A stretch of DNA of 64,000 nucleotides from Lindgomyces ingoldianus. Taxonomy: Eukaryota > Ascomycota > Dothideomycetes > Pleosporales > Lindgomycetaceae. Below, one piece after another: positions 46,816-58,431 of this stretch. The stretch lies in assembly GCF_010093535.1 (NCBI RefSeq), contig NW_022985200.1:293871-357870 (forward strand), read 5' to 3'. Each line of letters begins with the position of its first letter. Within the stretch, counting starts at the first letter, position 1. A program made the translations under genes and the position numbers. The notes under the pieces were generated by a model. It was not told the origin of the DNA. It saw nothing but the letters and a program-made list of their open reading frames with translations, and ran no database searches.

Positions 46816-49800
46816 ATGGGTAATCACGAGAAAGGGTTAAGGGCTTTCACTGAAGACCAGCCAAGTACCGATGACGAAACTGGTCTCGATATATCACAAT
46901 ACATCAATGCGCTGACCCAGGATCAAACCCAAGACAACGAAGGGGAGGAAATCATCGAGGAATCCAACCACAGCGATAATGATAAAATCCAAGATAAAAA
47001 ATCTTTGACAGCAAATCCGGCCCAACCAAGATGGTACAGAGCCATACAGAGCAACTCACATCCCGAGAGTGAAGCGCCATCAGATGCATCGGCAAAAGAA
47101 TCCGATTTTGATCTGTTTGATGAAGATCCAGAAGCTGCATACAAAGAGTTCAAGAACCGCCGGACTCTCAAGCGAAAGCGTGTTGCTGCTGAAACCAAGC
47201 GGATTCGATCTGAGAAGAAATCGAAAGCTGCAGCGGCAACCAGTATCATCGGAAGGAAATTGCAAGCTAAAAACCCCAGCAAGGATGCTGAACGAGCCCG
47301 CCCAGGAGAATTAAGCCTCTTCGGTGATGACTCTAATTCCGAGCGTGATGCAGGAAATGAAACATACCTAGACGACCCGCCCCCTGATTACGTCGATTCA
47401 CGGAGGCGCAAGTTGAGGCAGCTTCACGAATCTGGTTTGCGATATCCACCGTCGTATAATGGAATCGATTGCTCTAGCTCGGATTCTGAAGAGCGACCTG
47501 TCTTCAGTGGGGTCAAGCCTCAGCGACCATATGCAGGCATTAAGCTTCGGGAATCGCAAGGCATTATTCCCCCTCCAATCGCCCAGTGGTTGCGAGACTA
47601 TCAAGTAGACGGCGTTCGCTTCCTTCATGAACGATTCGTTCGGCAAACAGGCGCTGTACTAGGCGACGACATGGGTTTAGGTAAGACTATCCAAGTTATC
47701 GCCTTTCTCACCGCGGCCTTTGGCAAGACAGGGTTCAGTTCGGATGCGAAACGGATGCGAAAAGTGCGACGACTAGGGGATCGCCGTTGGTATCCCAGGA
47801 TCCTCATTGTTTGCCCAGGCACCTTGATGCAAAACTGGGAAGATGAGCTCGAAAGATGGGGCTGGTGGGACGTTCACAAGTACCACGGCAACACATCAGA
47901 AAAGACAGCTGTTCTTGACGCAGCTAAGAAGGGAATGGCCGAGATCATGATAACCACATATACGACATACAGGATGAACGAGGGCCAGATCAATACCGTA
48001 GACTGGGACTGTGTCATCGCAGACGAATGCCATCAGATCAAGAGCAGAGATGCAGCAGTCACAAAGGCGATGAACAAAGTCAATGCACTCTGTCGGATCG
48101 GCCTCACGGGCACAGCCATACAAAACAAGTACGAGGAGCTTTGGGCTCTCCTAAACTGGGTGAGACCTGGGTCCTATGGGTCCTCACAAGAGTGGAAGCA
48201 GCTCGTTTGCACTCCTCTCAAAATCGGACAAGCACATGACGCAACGAACGAACAACTAGGCAATGCACGACACAAGGCGCAAGAGCTAGTCACTGAGGTC
48301 CTCCCCGACGTATTCCTTCGGCGGATGAAAACTTTGATTGCAGATCAACTCCCAAAGAAAAGAGATCTAGTTGTCTTCTGTCCGCTCACAGAAACGCAAG
48401 CAGACGCTTATCGGACACTTATCGAAACTGACACGTTTGATTGTATCCGTAGGGCAACCGAACCATGTGACTGTGGCTCTGGTAAAACACGGGGTTGGTG
48501 TTGCTATACAGAAATCCCACACAAGGGGAAATGGCAATGCTTCACCTTTCCGTGCATGGTCACTCTACAGAAGCTTTCAAATCATCTCGCTCTTTTGCTA
48601 CCTATGAGCACGGACGCTCCGGAGAAACAAGCAAAAGATCTGGATAATCTACAACTAGCTTGTCCAGAAAACTGGAAGGATCTTTACCGCATCAAAGACA
48701 GCATTTTCAACCAGTCCCAGCGCGAGTTTTGTGGTAAATGGAAAGTTTTGAAACGCCTTCTCGATTTTTGGCACGCGAATTGCGACAAGGTTCTAGTATT
48801 TTCCCACTCTGTCCGCCTCCTTCGACTCCTCAAATCACTCTTCGACATTGATGGTACAAAATACAACTTCTCCTATCTAGATGGAAGCATGTCTTATGAT
48901 GACCGCGCAAAAGCCGTCGCAGATTTCAACTCTGATCCAAATCAGTTCGTCTTCCTTATTAGCACGAAGGCGGGTGGAGTCGGGCTGAACATTACATCTG
49001 CCAACAAGGTCGTGGTTGTAGATCCAAACTGGAATCCAGCGTACGATCTCCAAGCCCAAGACCGCGCATACAGAATCGGACAAACACGAGACGTTGAAGT
49101 CTTCCGTCTGGTATCGTCGGGCACAATTGAGGAAATCGTCTACGCAAGACAGATATACAAGCAACAACAGGCCAACATTGGTTATACAGCCAGCGACGAA
49201 CGACGATACTTCAAAGGTGTGATGGGTGATTCCGGAAAGAAGGGCGAACTATTCGGTATTGCAAATCTATTCAGTTTTGCGGAGGATGGCCTCTTGTTGC
49301 GAGATATCGTTCACAAAACTAATGTCGCAGAAACGAGAGCCGGGGTCAAGGCAATGGAATTTGGCCTCAACAATAACACCAACGAGTCTGATGATGAATA
49401 TGATCCACTCAGCAACAAAGCCCTCGGTCTTGATGAAGACGACGAAAATGACAACAGCCAGATGAAGAAGTTTGCAGAAATCATCGCCAGTGGAGGCGAT
49501 GCATCCAAAATCAGAGGCAAGAAGAAATACATAAAACGCTCTGGCCCCGACCCTGTCAATGCCATTCTCGCAAAAGCAGGGGTACAATATACTCATGAGA
49601 ACTCGGAAGTCATAGGTTGTTCCGAAATCGAAGCCAAATTGAGTCGTAAAGCTATAGAACTTCGTGGCGACCTTGAACTTGGCCCCGAACGTGTATTCCA
49701 GTTTTCGCAATCGCAAAGTCAACGCCAGGGTTTGGAGTTTGAAGAAGATCGCCCAGATCACAGTAATGCGGAGTTATCTGGTGAAGGGAGGAGAAGGGAT

Positions 49801-50010
49801 AGGGATGACTTCAATATTAACTATAGGTATAAACCGAACGAGGAAGTGAGGAGGAGGCAATTTTGCAGTATTGCAAAGATGATGGGGTATGAGGATCCGG
49901 TAGAATTTGCCCTGGAAGTAGAGGAGATGGCACAAGAGCAGAGGAGGAAGGTGTTGGATAAGTTTTACAGGAAGAGGAGGAGGGAGATTGTAGTAAAGTT
50001 TACGGGTTAG
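46816..50010 (+). CDS. SNF2-family ATPase, ERCC6L2-like
   Basis: Predicted DNA-translocating ATPase of the Rad26/ERCC6 branch, closest by eye to ERCC6L2. A single 1,064 aa frame from the first ATG at 46816; the frame is open further upstream without an ATG, so an upstream exon is possible. Residues 1-260 are acidic and low complexity with KRKR-type nuclear signals. Motif I is DDMGLGKTIQV, motif II DECH (Cys instead of Ala in DEAH), motif III GLTGTAIQN, and motif VI DRAYRIGQTRDVEV. Between the two RecA lobes lies the Cys cluster CDCGSG...CCY that also marks ERCC6L2. The C-terminal helix around RRRQFCSIAKMMGYEDPVEFA fits the HEBO-type tail of that family. Human ERCC6L2 acts in double-strand-break repair; the fungal role is inferred. 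Confidence 0.9.
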   Translation: MGNHEKGLRAFTEDQPSTDDETGLDISQYINALTQDQTQDNEGEEIIEESNHSDNDKIQDKKSLTANPAQPRWYRAIQSNSHPESEAPSDASAKESDFDLFDEDPEAAYKEFKNRRTLKRKRVAAETKRIRSEKKSKAAAATSIIGRKLQAKNPSKDAERARPGELSLFGDDSNSERDAGNETYLDDPPPDYVDSRRRKLRQLHESGLRYPPSYNGIDCSSSDSEERPVFSGVKPQRPYAGIKLRESQGIIPPPIAQWLRDYQVDGVRFLHERFVRQTGAVLGDDMGLGKTIQVIAFLTAAFGKTGFSSDAKRMRKVRRLGDRRWYPRILIVCPGTLMQNWEDELERWGWWDVHKYHGNTSEKTAVLDAAKKGMAEIMITTYTTYRMNEGQINTVDWDCVIADECHQIKSRDAAVTKAMNKVNALCRIGLTGTAIQNKYEELWALLNWVRPGSYGSSQEWKQLVCTPLKIGQAHDATNEQLGNARHKAQELVTEVLPDVFLRRMKTLIADQLPKKRDLVVFCPLTETQADAYRTLIETDTFDCIRRATEPCDCGSGKTRGWCCYTEIPHKGKWQCFTFPCMVTLQKLSNHLALLLPMSTDAPEKQAKDLDNLQLACPENWKDLYRIKDSIFNQSQREFCGKWKVLKRLLDFWHANCDKVLVFSHSVRLLRLLKSLFDIDGTKYNFSYLDGSMSYDDRAKAVADFNSDPNQFVFLISTKAGGVGLNITSANKVVVVDPNWNPAYDLQAQDRAYRIGQTRDVEVFRLVSSGTIEEIVYARQIYKQQQANIGYTASDERRYFKGVMGDSGKKGELFGIANLFSFAEDGLLLRDIVHKTNVAETRAGVKAMEFGLNNNTNESDDEYDPLSNKALGLDEDDENDNSQMKKFAEIIASGGDASKIRGKKKYIKRSGPDPVNAILAKAGVQYTHENSEVIGCSEIEAKLSRKAIELRGDLELGPERVFQFSQSQSQRQGLEFEEDRPDHSNAELSGEGRRRDRDDFNINYRYKPNEEVRRRQFCSIAKMMGYEDPVEFALEVEEMAQEQRRKVLDKFYRKRRREIVVKFTG

Positions 50011-51396
50011 TGGGGGAAGAAGCTAAGATGAGCTTTGGTGGGCCGGATGAAGGATTGCGGGGACTGTTGGGGAGAGCTAGGAATTGCAGTACGGCTACAT
50101 CTGATACCACGTCGTTACACGAAGTGCGTAAATGTCTCCCATGTCTTTGGATCAAGATCCCAATAGGACGGTACTAAATTGACCATTGAGCTATGCCGCT
50201 CACTGGTCTTCCTCTTGACCTCTTCGATTAGTCCTCTTTAGCTGCGAATTTGCTAGTTTGCTTGTGTTAGGCTAGTGGTGACACGACCACTATATGTTGA
50301 CCGGACAAGTATCTTGGAATTCTCATTTCGGGCTTACCGGTCAAGCCGCCGGGTGGATTTTACTCACCTAGGAGGGTCGACACATGATCTCATCACCAAC
50401 ATCAAGAGCCCTGGAGGTCTGGGGATCTTCTTGCAACTCTCGAACCGTAGATTCGGGCCAATCTCGTTTCCTTCACAACGTCGGTACTTCCAGCTAACAC
50501 GAAAGTTTTCATGCAGCCATATACATTAGCAGGCTAGCTCTGCAGAAGCTAGAGGTTGCAGTGCTGCAAGTCGCCTCACTTTTCTCTCACGTTTCCACGA
50601 TAGCCAGCCATTCAACTTTTTCCAGCTGAACCAGTTGCTGTTTCGTTGTCTTTCTTTTTTGGGAGTCCAAAATTAAAGCAACGTTTACACGGCAATCTTT
50701 CCCGTCAAAGACCAAGTACCTCTCCAAATTTCTAGGCAGCAGCTTTTGGATTTCTCCCGAAGGGGTTTTGCATATAGAATGAATTGCTACAACTGTAGTT
50801 AGTTCTGTGAGTTCTTGGCTAGATTTTCGGAAGTATCGCAGACGCTAAAGAAGAGTTCAATGCTTGCAATGAGTGGAATAGTTCTCAGCAAACAAAACTA
50901 GTACTTTATTAAGAAAAAAATAAACACTTTTGAGGCCCGAGAACTGTTCTGCTTAAAATTATGCCTTTGAATGAGAAATATTGATTACTTTGCAGGGCTT
51001 CTCGTCCCCGACCCAGCGTGCTGTGAAGGTACCTAGATATTACTCTCCATGCTAACAAGTGGAAGGGAATTGTGTCTTATACGCTAAAGAATCCAAGGCA
51101 TAGAAGCGTATGTAGCCGCCTCAATTATTCAATAAGCGCGAAGAAGTTAAAGACTATTCAACAATATTCCAACTGCGTCTTAACTCTTGCTAGGAGAGGA
51201 CTACTTTTTAGGAATCTAGGATAGGAAGTGTAGCGACTATTTAAGCAACTGTGAAACTCGTAAATAACGGATGTGGCACCTACATACGTTTAGTACGTGG
51301 TGTCCATACCGCTTATAAGAATCTGCACGTAAGCCTGAGAGGCTGAGATAGCTTCCCCCAGATGTCAACCTAAAACAAAGCCTTCCAGTGTCTGAC
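50011..51396. other. Convergent intergenic region, possibly with an old repeat remnant
   Basis: 1.4 kb without genes. 50650-51350 is more AT-rich than the flanks and lacks open frames, so it may be the trace of an old transposon, but no ends or duplications are visible. Confidence 0.5.
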
Positions 51397-52699
51397 TTAC
51401 AAGTGCGCCCTCGATCGCTTATCCTCCTTTACACTCTGCACCAACTGCCAGCATATCTCAGCCACGGGTTTCATCTCCGCTCCCACTTTCTTCGCCTGAT
51501 CACTACTAGCCTGCCTTACCGCATACCGGGATGCGATGCCCTGGAAAATGATGCTATCCCTCCACATAGCAAACGCTACACCCCAGCTTAACTCGAGGAC
51601 GGGATCCCAGCCCGCTACTTCCCTGTACCACGCAAGGCACTGATTACGGGAGGGGAGGCCGGGAGTATGTTGGGAGTGGTGAAAGGCGAGGTGAGAGTTT
51701 CGGCGCTCGGTGCCGAATGCAGTTATTGTCCAAGGGACGATGAGGTTGGAGATATCGGACAGTGGGTGGCCGATTGTCGACATTTCCCAGCTATGATAAC
51801 TCATTAGTCTCAAACTCACATTCTCGTGGTACGTCAAGCGTAGGGACAATGGGCTTACTTACTCCAGTATCCCGATCACCCTCGGCTCTGTCTTATGATA
51901 AACCAAGTTATCGATTTTATAATCCCCATGAATTGGCGTCCCTCTATCCTTCGGCTGGCTTTTCGGGTCACTGAAGAACGCAACCAATTCGTCCATTCTC
52001 GGAACTTCCCCAACCTCTTCACCGGTCTCAGTATCCTTTGTCTTAGACTGCGCCTCCCCCAGAGCCTTGAAAGTTTTGATTTGACGATTATAAAACCCGT
52101 TCGGCTTTCCATACCTCTCAAGTCCAATTTCCTTCGGCACCAGTTTATGTAACTTTGCTAATGTCCTGATGGCATCATGCCACATATCCCTTCTCTCCAA
52201 CTCACTCACGCCGGGGAAATATGGTTCTGTGAAAATTCGACCGTCTAGGAATTCCATGATGTAAAACGGACTCCCGATCACGGACTCATCCTCACACAAG
52301 CAGTACACCTTTGGAACAGGCACGTTAGTGCTTTGAAGCGCTCTGATAATTTGGTATTCGCGTTCCACTTTATGTGCAGTTTTGGACACGAGTTTCCCCG
52401 GAGGTTTCTTACGCATCACAAACTTGGAGGAGTTGGGAGATGTCAGGAGGTATGTGGGGTTGGATTGGCCGAAGCCGAACTTGGAAGGTTAGCTTGTTGG
52501 GTTAGGATATAGGGCTTGTGAACATTGAACTATTGTGAGAGCTGCAAAAAATTGGGGAGATTTGAAGGGAAGGAAGAAGTGCATAATGGATTTGGCATAC
52601 CTGTTTGATGTCTAAAGGGGTCCTGATTGCCGGAACATTTTTGTCGAAATATCTCTCTAGTGAAGGTACATCTATTGGTTGTCGTACTGGCCCCGCCAT
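51397..52699 (-). CDS. APH-family kinase (ACAD10/11 kinase-domain type)
   Basis: 369 aa phosphotransferase of the aminoglycoside phosphotransferase (APH)/choline kinase fold. Minus-strand exons 52699-52601, 52479-51863 and 51790-51397; introns 121 and 72 bp. The start gives [12 protein letters not shown] (nucleotide loop), followed by [11 protein letters not shown] (Lys binding ATP), the catalytic HGDYKIDN (217-224) and the metal-binding Asp in GILDWE (239, restored exactly at the second junction). It belongs to the subgroup that in animals is fused to acyl-CoA dehydrogenase in ACAD10 and ACAD11, where the kinase phosphorylates the 4-hydroxyl of hydroxyacyl-CoAs. The gene next upstream on the same strand, 435 bp away, encodes that dehydrogenase. 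Antibiotic resistance is unlikely. Confidence 0.9.
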
Positions 52700-53133
52700 T
52701 GCGCAACAACACTACAATCAAGTGTCAGAAAAGACTAGACAATTGAAGGATGGAAGGGAGAGCAATGAAAGGCCTAGTATCAAGACATTGAAAGAGTTGG
52801 AAGAAAGCTTAGCCAAGCTTCAATTCCAATAGCTAAGCAAACCCAACAGCTCTCCACCGCCCAACTAAACGTCCTTGCCGCAAGTCTGCCACAAGCCGAG
52901 GTGGGTGAGAGCAGCCAAGGATGTTGAGTTCCGCAACACGCTAATGACGGGGAAGTTAGCGTCGGGAAAGATTAACCGCGGGGTGAGGGTCGCGTGTGAT
53001 GATTTATCGTCCTACTTCCGTGGAAATCTTGATAACTTCAGACGATATTTTTATGTATGGGCTAAATGACCCTGTTGGAGAGAATCCGTAGAACATGGAA
53101 TTTATGCATAAATGTGTGCTTAACAAGAAAAGT
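52700..53133. promoter_or_regulatory. Intergenic region between acyl-CoA dehydrogenase and APH kinase genes
   Basis: 434 bp separating two head-to-tail minus-strand genes. It holds the 3' end of one transcript and the promoter of the next. No motif stands out. Confidence 0.45.
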
Positions 53134-54555
53134 TCAGACGATACCCCAGAACTCCTCAGGTTCCAGACCCCATTTCTTACACAACTCCTGGTACCGCTTT
53201 GTGTATTCTTCTGCCCGTTTTCTGAACCCTGTAGCTGTCTTCATCTGATCTCGTCCGACTTGATGCCGATGCGCGGAATCAGGTCCATCAGCTACCCTGA
53301 CGAACCTTGCGTATGTCCAGAACTCTGGTAGAGGTGTGTGTTGAGTAAGACCCTGCCCTCCATACATTTGCATTGCTTCATCGATGACTTTGAGCAAGGC
53401 ATTAGGGACCATGATTTTGCTCTGAGCGATGGCGTAGCGGCCAGCCTTATTCCCTTGAAGATCCATAGTGTCGGCTGCATTGAGAACAATCAACCGCATG
53501 CCATCAATCGTCATCCTCATATCTGCGATGCGCTCAATGTTGCTATCGAACTCGCCAATAAGCTTCCCTCGAGGCTTCTTGAGAGGCTCGATGCACCGCA
53601 CAAGAGCGAGCTCAAAGGCGCGCTCCGCCTGCCCTATCAACCGCATGCAGTGGTGAATCCTTCCAGGCCCTAAGCGGCCTTGTGCAATCTCAAACGCTCG
53701 CCCGGGCCCGAGGATGATATTCTCAAGGGGCACCCGTACGTTTTCGTAGATATACTCCCCATGCCCTTCAGGGGCCCAGTCGTATCCCATGATGGTGAGA
53801 TTTCGGACCTGCTTCAGACCCGTTGTCTTTGCAGGAACAACCAGGGTAGTATGCCTGTTCCACGGGCTGCGATTCTTCGGATCCGAACACCCCATCAAAA
53901 TGAAGAGTTGCATCTCGTCATTATACTGGCAATTTCCGTAGAGCTTGCGACCGTTAATGATCACCTCCTTGTCCGTGATCTCCATCTTGATGCCGATGTT
54001 AGTTGCATCTGAGGAGGCAACGTCGGGTTCAGTCATGCTGTATGCGGATGACATATCGCCGTTCATGAGAGGGTGGAGCCAGCGCCTCTTCTGCTCGGGG
54101 GTGCAGTACTTCGCGAGGAGCTCAATGTTGCCGGTCTCTGGGGCGTGGCAGTTCATCGTCTGGCAAGTACGTTAGCTCAAGTATTTATTGGACTTTGTAA
54201 CATCATAGAACCCTACCTGTGCTGCCCAGTATACCCTTCCCATAATCTCAGCACAGCAAGAATACTCCAAGTTCGTCAACCCGGGGCTTTCCTCGAAGTA
54301 GTTAGGGAGAAATAGATTGAAGAGACCTTGTGCTTTCGCCTTCTTGCGTAGCTCGTGAATAATAGCGGGCGTCTTCCACCGGTCGGCTTGTAACTGTATT
54401 TTGTAGATACGCTCTGCGGGAATGCACTCTGTTTCCACCCAGTCATGAACCTGTTGGATCTTCTCGACAGCAATCGGGCGTAGTTTAGCCTTTACCCAAG
54501 GCGGGATGCGGGCGAAAGCTAGGCTGTTCTCCATTTTGATGTTTGAAGCCATCAT
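53134..54555 (-). CDS. Acyl-CoA dehydrogenase, ACAD10/11 type
   Basis: FAD-dependent acyl-CoA dehydrogenase-fold enzyme, 454 aa. Exons 54555-54217 and 54159-53134, intron 57 bp, phase 0 (WAAQ joined to TMNCHAPETGN). The family signature YSMTEPDVASSDATN (from about residue 153) binds flavin and substrate. LGPGRIHHCMRLIG, the MYGGQGL segment and ADGPDSAHRHQVGR near the C-terminus are the ACAD10/11 subgroup pattern. Met1 or Met2 could be the start. The C-terminus WGIV is not a canonical peroxisomal signal. With the neighbouring APH kinase it probably performs the two-step removal of a hydroxyl from hydroxyacyl-CoAs (phosphorylation, then elimination), as the animal fusion proteins do; this pairing is an inference from gene order. 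Confidence 0.92.
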
Positions 54556-54917
54556 GAGGACAAGCTATCTGAAATCAAAGCTATGTTGGTATATGACGAG
54601 GATCAATACGTGATGTCAGAATTGTCTGATTACTTAAAGCAGCCATAGTGATACTATACCCGAAGGAGGCATTAGTGTAGAGGTGTCAGGCCGAGGGTGT
54701 TGCGGGGGAAGGTTGGGCGTAGATCGGATGTCGTTTTGCGTGAGGCTTGAGCTTGGACTCCTGACGTGTTCGACTCGCTGCAGAAAGGTCTTCCAGGAGA
54801 CCTCCCAACAGTCCACAGGGAAGAGCGGACTCACGATTCATTGGCGTGGGGAAGCTCTTAAACAGAGGGACTTCACGATGGAGGGGTTGATTGTTTGCAA
54901 ACATTTGCTGATTGAAC
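54556..54917. promoter_or_regulatory. Bidirectional promoter region, dehydrogenase and esterase
   Basis: 362 bp between the start codons of two divergent genes, so they are probably co-regulated. No specific site identified. A 90-codon minus-strand frame running through it (54686-54958) lacks support. Confidence 0.5.
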
Positions 54918-56029
54918 ATGTCTGGATTTGCCGAACCTTGGCTTGAGGTGGGAGCCATAATCGGTCCTCCTAAGAAAAGAAGATGCTGACGAGCTTGTAG
55001 TTTGAAAAGGAGTTTGGGGAGCGCCCGCTCCTATATGGGCCCCTGCAGAATTGTATCGATGGCTTCACGAAACTCGGAGCGACTGTGGTCGCGAAATACA
55101 CGTTTACGGCTCCTGACCCTTCTGTGAAAACCGAAGACATGTCAATCGATGACCAATTGCCTATTCGGATATACACACCTGAAGGGTATTCGGGAGGAAA
55201 GCCAGTTGGCGTATATTTTCACGGTGGAGGATGGGCCATGGGCAATATCGACGGCGATGACCCATTCTGCAGAGCCATCGCGAAAGGCGGAGGTGTCGTT
55301 GTGGTCTCTGTCGGGTACGGCCTGGCTCCACAGAACAAGCATCCTGGTTTGATCAATGACTGCTGGAAGGGCTTTCAGTGGACATTGGAGAATGCGAAGG
55401 TACTGGGTGGTGCCGAAGGGAAGATCTTCACCACCGGAACGTCAGCTGGAGGTCAACTCTGCTTCGCCATTGCGCTTAAAGCCATCGATGAGGGGCTTGG
55501 AGATTCTTTGGTTGGTGTGGTGGCCCAGGTACCTGCAACTATCCATCCAGATGCTGTCCCAGAGAAACTGAAGCCGAAATGGACTTCGTACAAGGACCAT
55601 GCCGAGGACACGATCAATACTAAGGACGCTATGATCGCATTCTGGGGTGAGAAGGAATGAATCCTGGCTACCTTCTCGTTTCCTAACAGAATGCAGACGC
55701 ATTTGGTGCGCCACCCACTGACGTGTATGTGTCTCCCCTCCTTCACGACAAGGTCGGAGAGCTGAAGAAGGTTTACATGACTGTGGCTGGTCAAGACACC
55801 TTAAGGGATGATGGTCTCCTGTTCAAACAAAGGCTGGATGATAACAAGTAAGCCGCAATGTCCGACACCCAGATTTACCAGCTGACCTGCGTGAAGAGTT
55901 CCAACTGTACTCGATTTCTACGACGGATACCCACATTACCACTGGACATGGCCATCAAAGCATCTTGACAACCCGAGAAAGGAGTATCTTGCGAACTTGG
56001 CAGAGGGAGTACAGTTTGTAATATCGTAA
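54918..56029 (+). CDS. Alpha/beta-hydrolase, HSL-type esterase
   Basis: 319 aa carboxylester hydrolase of the hormone-sensitive-lipase family. Exons 54918-54947, 55001-55646, 55697-55847 and 55897-56029; introns 53, 50 and 49 bp. The tiny first exon encodes MSGFAEPWLE and joins in phase to FEKEFGERPLL. The oxyanion-hole HGGGW is at 84-88 and the nucleophile Ser158 in GTSAGG. The Asp is probably in AGQDTLRDDG, and the His in YPHYHW near the C-terminus. The third exon start was placed after ATGCAG, because only that acceptor restores FWDAFGAPPTDVYVSPLL. No signal peptide, so probably intracellular. Likely substrates are short esters or lactones. Confidence 0.9.
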
Positions 56030-56730
56030 TAGGTATGAAGCGTAAGCGAAGAATCGGATGGATATCAATGGCCCGCTCTTGGGCCCTGCTTGGATCAATG
56101 ATATGAATTCATGGGCAGCACTAGTCATTTGAAGCTTGCACTCTTTCCTGGGGCTTTCCTCTATCTACTCTACGATTTTATGTACTCATTAAAACGGATG
56201 TCTCAAGACATGTACACTTAGGTCTGTCTCGCTAGAATAGTTCACAATCGTGGAAGTGATACCCTCATTCGAATCATGCACAAAATACGTGCTTCAATGC
56301 TGAGTCGCAAACGGGATTAGCGTTCTCAACCCCCTGACTCTCAACCGCAGACCCCGCCTTCATTCCCCATCCCTGCCATGAACATCTCCGAAGCTCACCC
56401 CACACGGAATCCTTCTGGTGTACTCAGCACCGTCATATTGATAATGTCGGCGGACATTTTCCGTAGTCCGACACGAATGGCAAAAGGTTGACCTTGCCCT
56501 GGACACTAGGCCATTTTATCTGTAGCGTCATTACCGGTGAAGATTCTCTTTCCTATTTGCGTGCAGTCTTACCGATTTCCTATTCCTGTGCCGTCTGGCT
56601 GTGAAGTATATTCTCTAACTGTTCAAGGGATTGTGGCCTCGAGTTATATTCAGAATATCCACTATTGCAGTGCTCACTTTGGCTTTCATTACCATCCAAA
56701 GGCCATCACAGACAGTACTCTCAACACGCA
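56030..56730. other. Intergenic region
   Basis: 701 bp between two plus-strand genes; it must hold the promoter of the alcohol dehydrogenase gene. No TATA box or repeat recognised. A 65-codon frame at 56537 is unsupported. Confidence 0.5.
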
Positions 56731-57953
56731 ATGAAGGCGGGCCAGTGGGACCCGTAAGTCAATAGCCTGCTCTGGTCTTGCTACTTAACTGATTTCAAGA
56801 AGTAAGCAACAGAAGGTCGTCATCAACGACGTACCAAAGCCTTCAGCAGGTCCAGGGCAATTTCTCGTAAAAATACAATCAGCTTCGTTATGCCATTCCG
56901 ATTTGCTCACCGACATGCGACCAGACTATCCCGTTACTCTGGGACACGAGGGTGTCGGCTACATTGAGGCAATAGACCCGATCGCAGAAGGCAAAGGTTT
57001 CAAGGTTGGAGATGCCATTGGATTTAATTACTTCATTGGTTGCTGCTTTGAGTGTGAGGCGTGTATGGTACATAATATGTAAGTTCTCATTTCGAAGTGG
57101 CCTTTGCTGCATGATGTTATTGACTTCCGAATAGGTGGTGTGAAACGGGCAAGTCAAGGCTCCAGGGTTTCATGGTTGACGGTTTCTTTGCAGAGTATGC
57201 TGTTACGGACTGGCAGAATGCTGTCCTCCTACCTCAGAACTTGGAGATGTCAAAAACTGCACCTCTGTTCTGCGCCGGCATCACCGCGTTCCACTCTGTC
57301 GACAGCTGCGAGTTGAAGCCCGGGCAGTGGCTAGCAATCATTGGTTGCGGTGGGCTAGGCCAATATGCCATTCAATATGCCAAAGCAGTATGTGATTTAG
57401 GTGTTACCTCAAAAATCTCTCACTGAGATGTGTCGCAGATGGGATACAAGACGATCGGGTTGGACATCAAGGACTCTCAGCTTGAAATGGCTAAGAAGGT
57501 CGGAGCGGATGCCGTCTTCAACACGATGACCAACAAGACCTATGTCGAGGAGGTTAGGAGACTCACAGGCAAAGGCTGTCATGCTGCCGCCGTATATAGT
57601 GCTGCAAACGCCGCATATAGAGGAGCTCCAGAGATCCTCCGCATAGGAGGATTATTGATGGTCATTGGAATTGCCCCCAAGCCCTTCGACTTTGTTACTA
57701 CATTCGATCTCACCACAGGGAAGTACCGTGTTAAAGCAGATAGCACTGGTATTCCTCAGCGGATGAAGAAGGCTGTCGATTTTACTGGCAAGCACAGGTA
57801 AAATCGAAGTTTGTTCTGGATACCAATTATGTATATTGACTTTTTTTTAGTATACAACCCGAAGTTGAGTTTAGGAAAATTGAAGATCTGCCTGCCATGG
57901 TAGCAGCTATGCACGACGGGAGGGCCGAAAAGAGACAGGTCGTCGTGCTTTAG
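56731..57953 (+). CDS. Zinc-dependent alcohol dehydrogenase
   Basis: Medium-chain dehydrogenase/reductase, 337 aa. Exons 56731-56753, 56803-57078, 57135-57387, 57439-57797 and 57851-57953. Catalytic zinc ligands are the Cys in SLCHSDL, the His in GHEGVGYIE and a later Cys in LFCAGITAF. The Cys-rich CCFECEAC segment supplies the structural zinc site, one Cys being in WCETG after the intron. The Rossmann motif GCGGLGQYAIQYAKA is followed across an intron by GYKTIGLDI, whose Asp suggests NAD. The second exon has a tandem acceptor (AAG AAG at 56797-56802): using the first adds one Ser; the second, giving DPKQQKV, fits relatives better. Cytosolic, since no signal is seen. The C-terminus ends RQVVVL. 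Confidence 0.9.
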
Positions 57954-58431
57954 ATATCGCATATCCATGAATTAGCAAGACTACCAATATGTGCTCTGAG
58001 AACTACTTTTTGGATCCCATGATTTGTTTGGTAGGGCCTGATGGAGCACTCTTCAAGTGACAACTCCCATGCATGCTAGCAAATATGACTAAATGTAGCC
58101 TGGCCTGCGTTAGGTTAGAGTCTGGCACCCCCTTGGCGCTCTTCCGAATTCCACCAACAGTTTCGAAGTATCTAATCCTGCCGGTTAATGTTCCGTAGTA
58201 GACACCAACGTAAAGTAACGCAACCTAAGAGAATAGTTCACTAGTAGGTTCACTATCCTGCGATCGGCCCAAACAAGTCAGCCTCCGCTCTAGGTAAGCC
58301 TGCTCGCTATCCTCGGTCCCGTATATCCGCTACTACATATTTGGTCTCAACTCATGTTGAGCCTTCATCAGCTGCATTCGCAGTTATTGGGTCGGAACAC
58401 TAAACTTCTTCACCTCGAGAAACTGCAGCGT
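57954..58431. other. Intergenic region
   Basis: 478 bp between two plus-strand genes; no repeats, RNA gene or clear promoter box seen. Confidence 0.45.

Noticed and set aside
51397..52699. Aminoglycoside resistance enzyme
   Set aside because: The APH fold is shared by many metabolic kinases; the subgroup signature and the adjacent acyl-CoA dehydrogenase point to acyl-CoA metabolism instead.
54686..54958. 90-codon minus-strand frame
   Set aside because: It overlaps the first exon of the esterase gene and the bidirectional promoter and has no similarity I can recognise.
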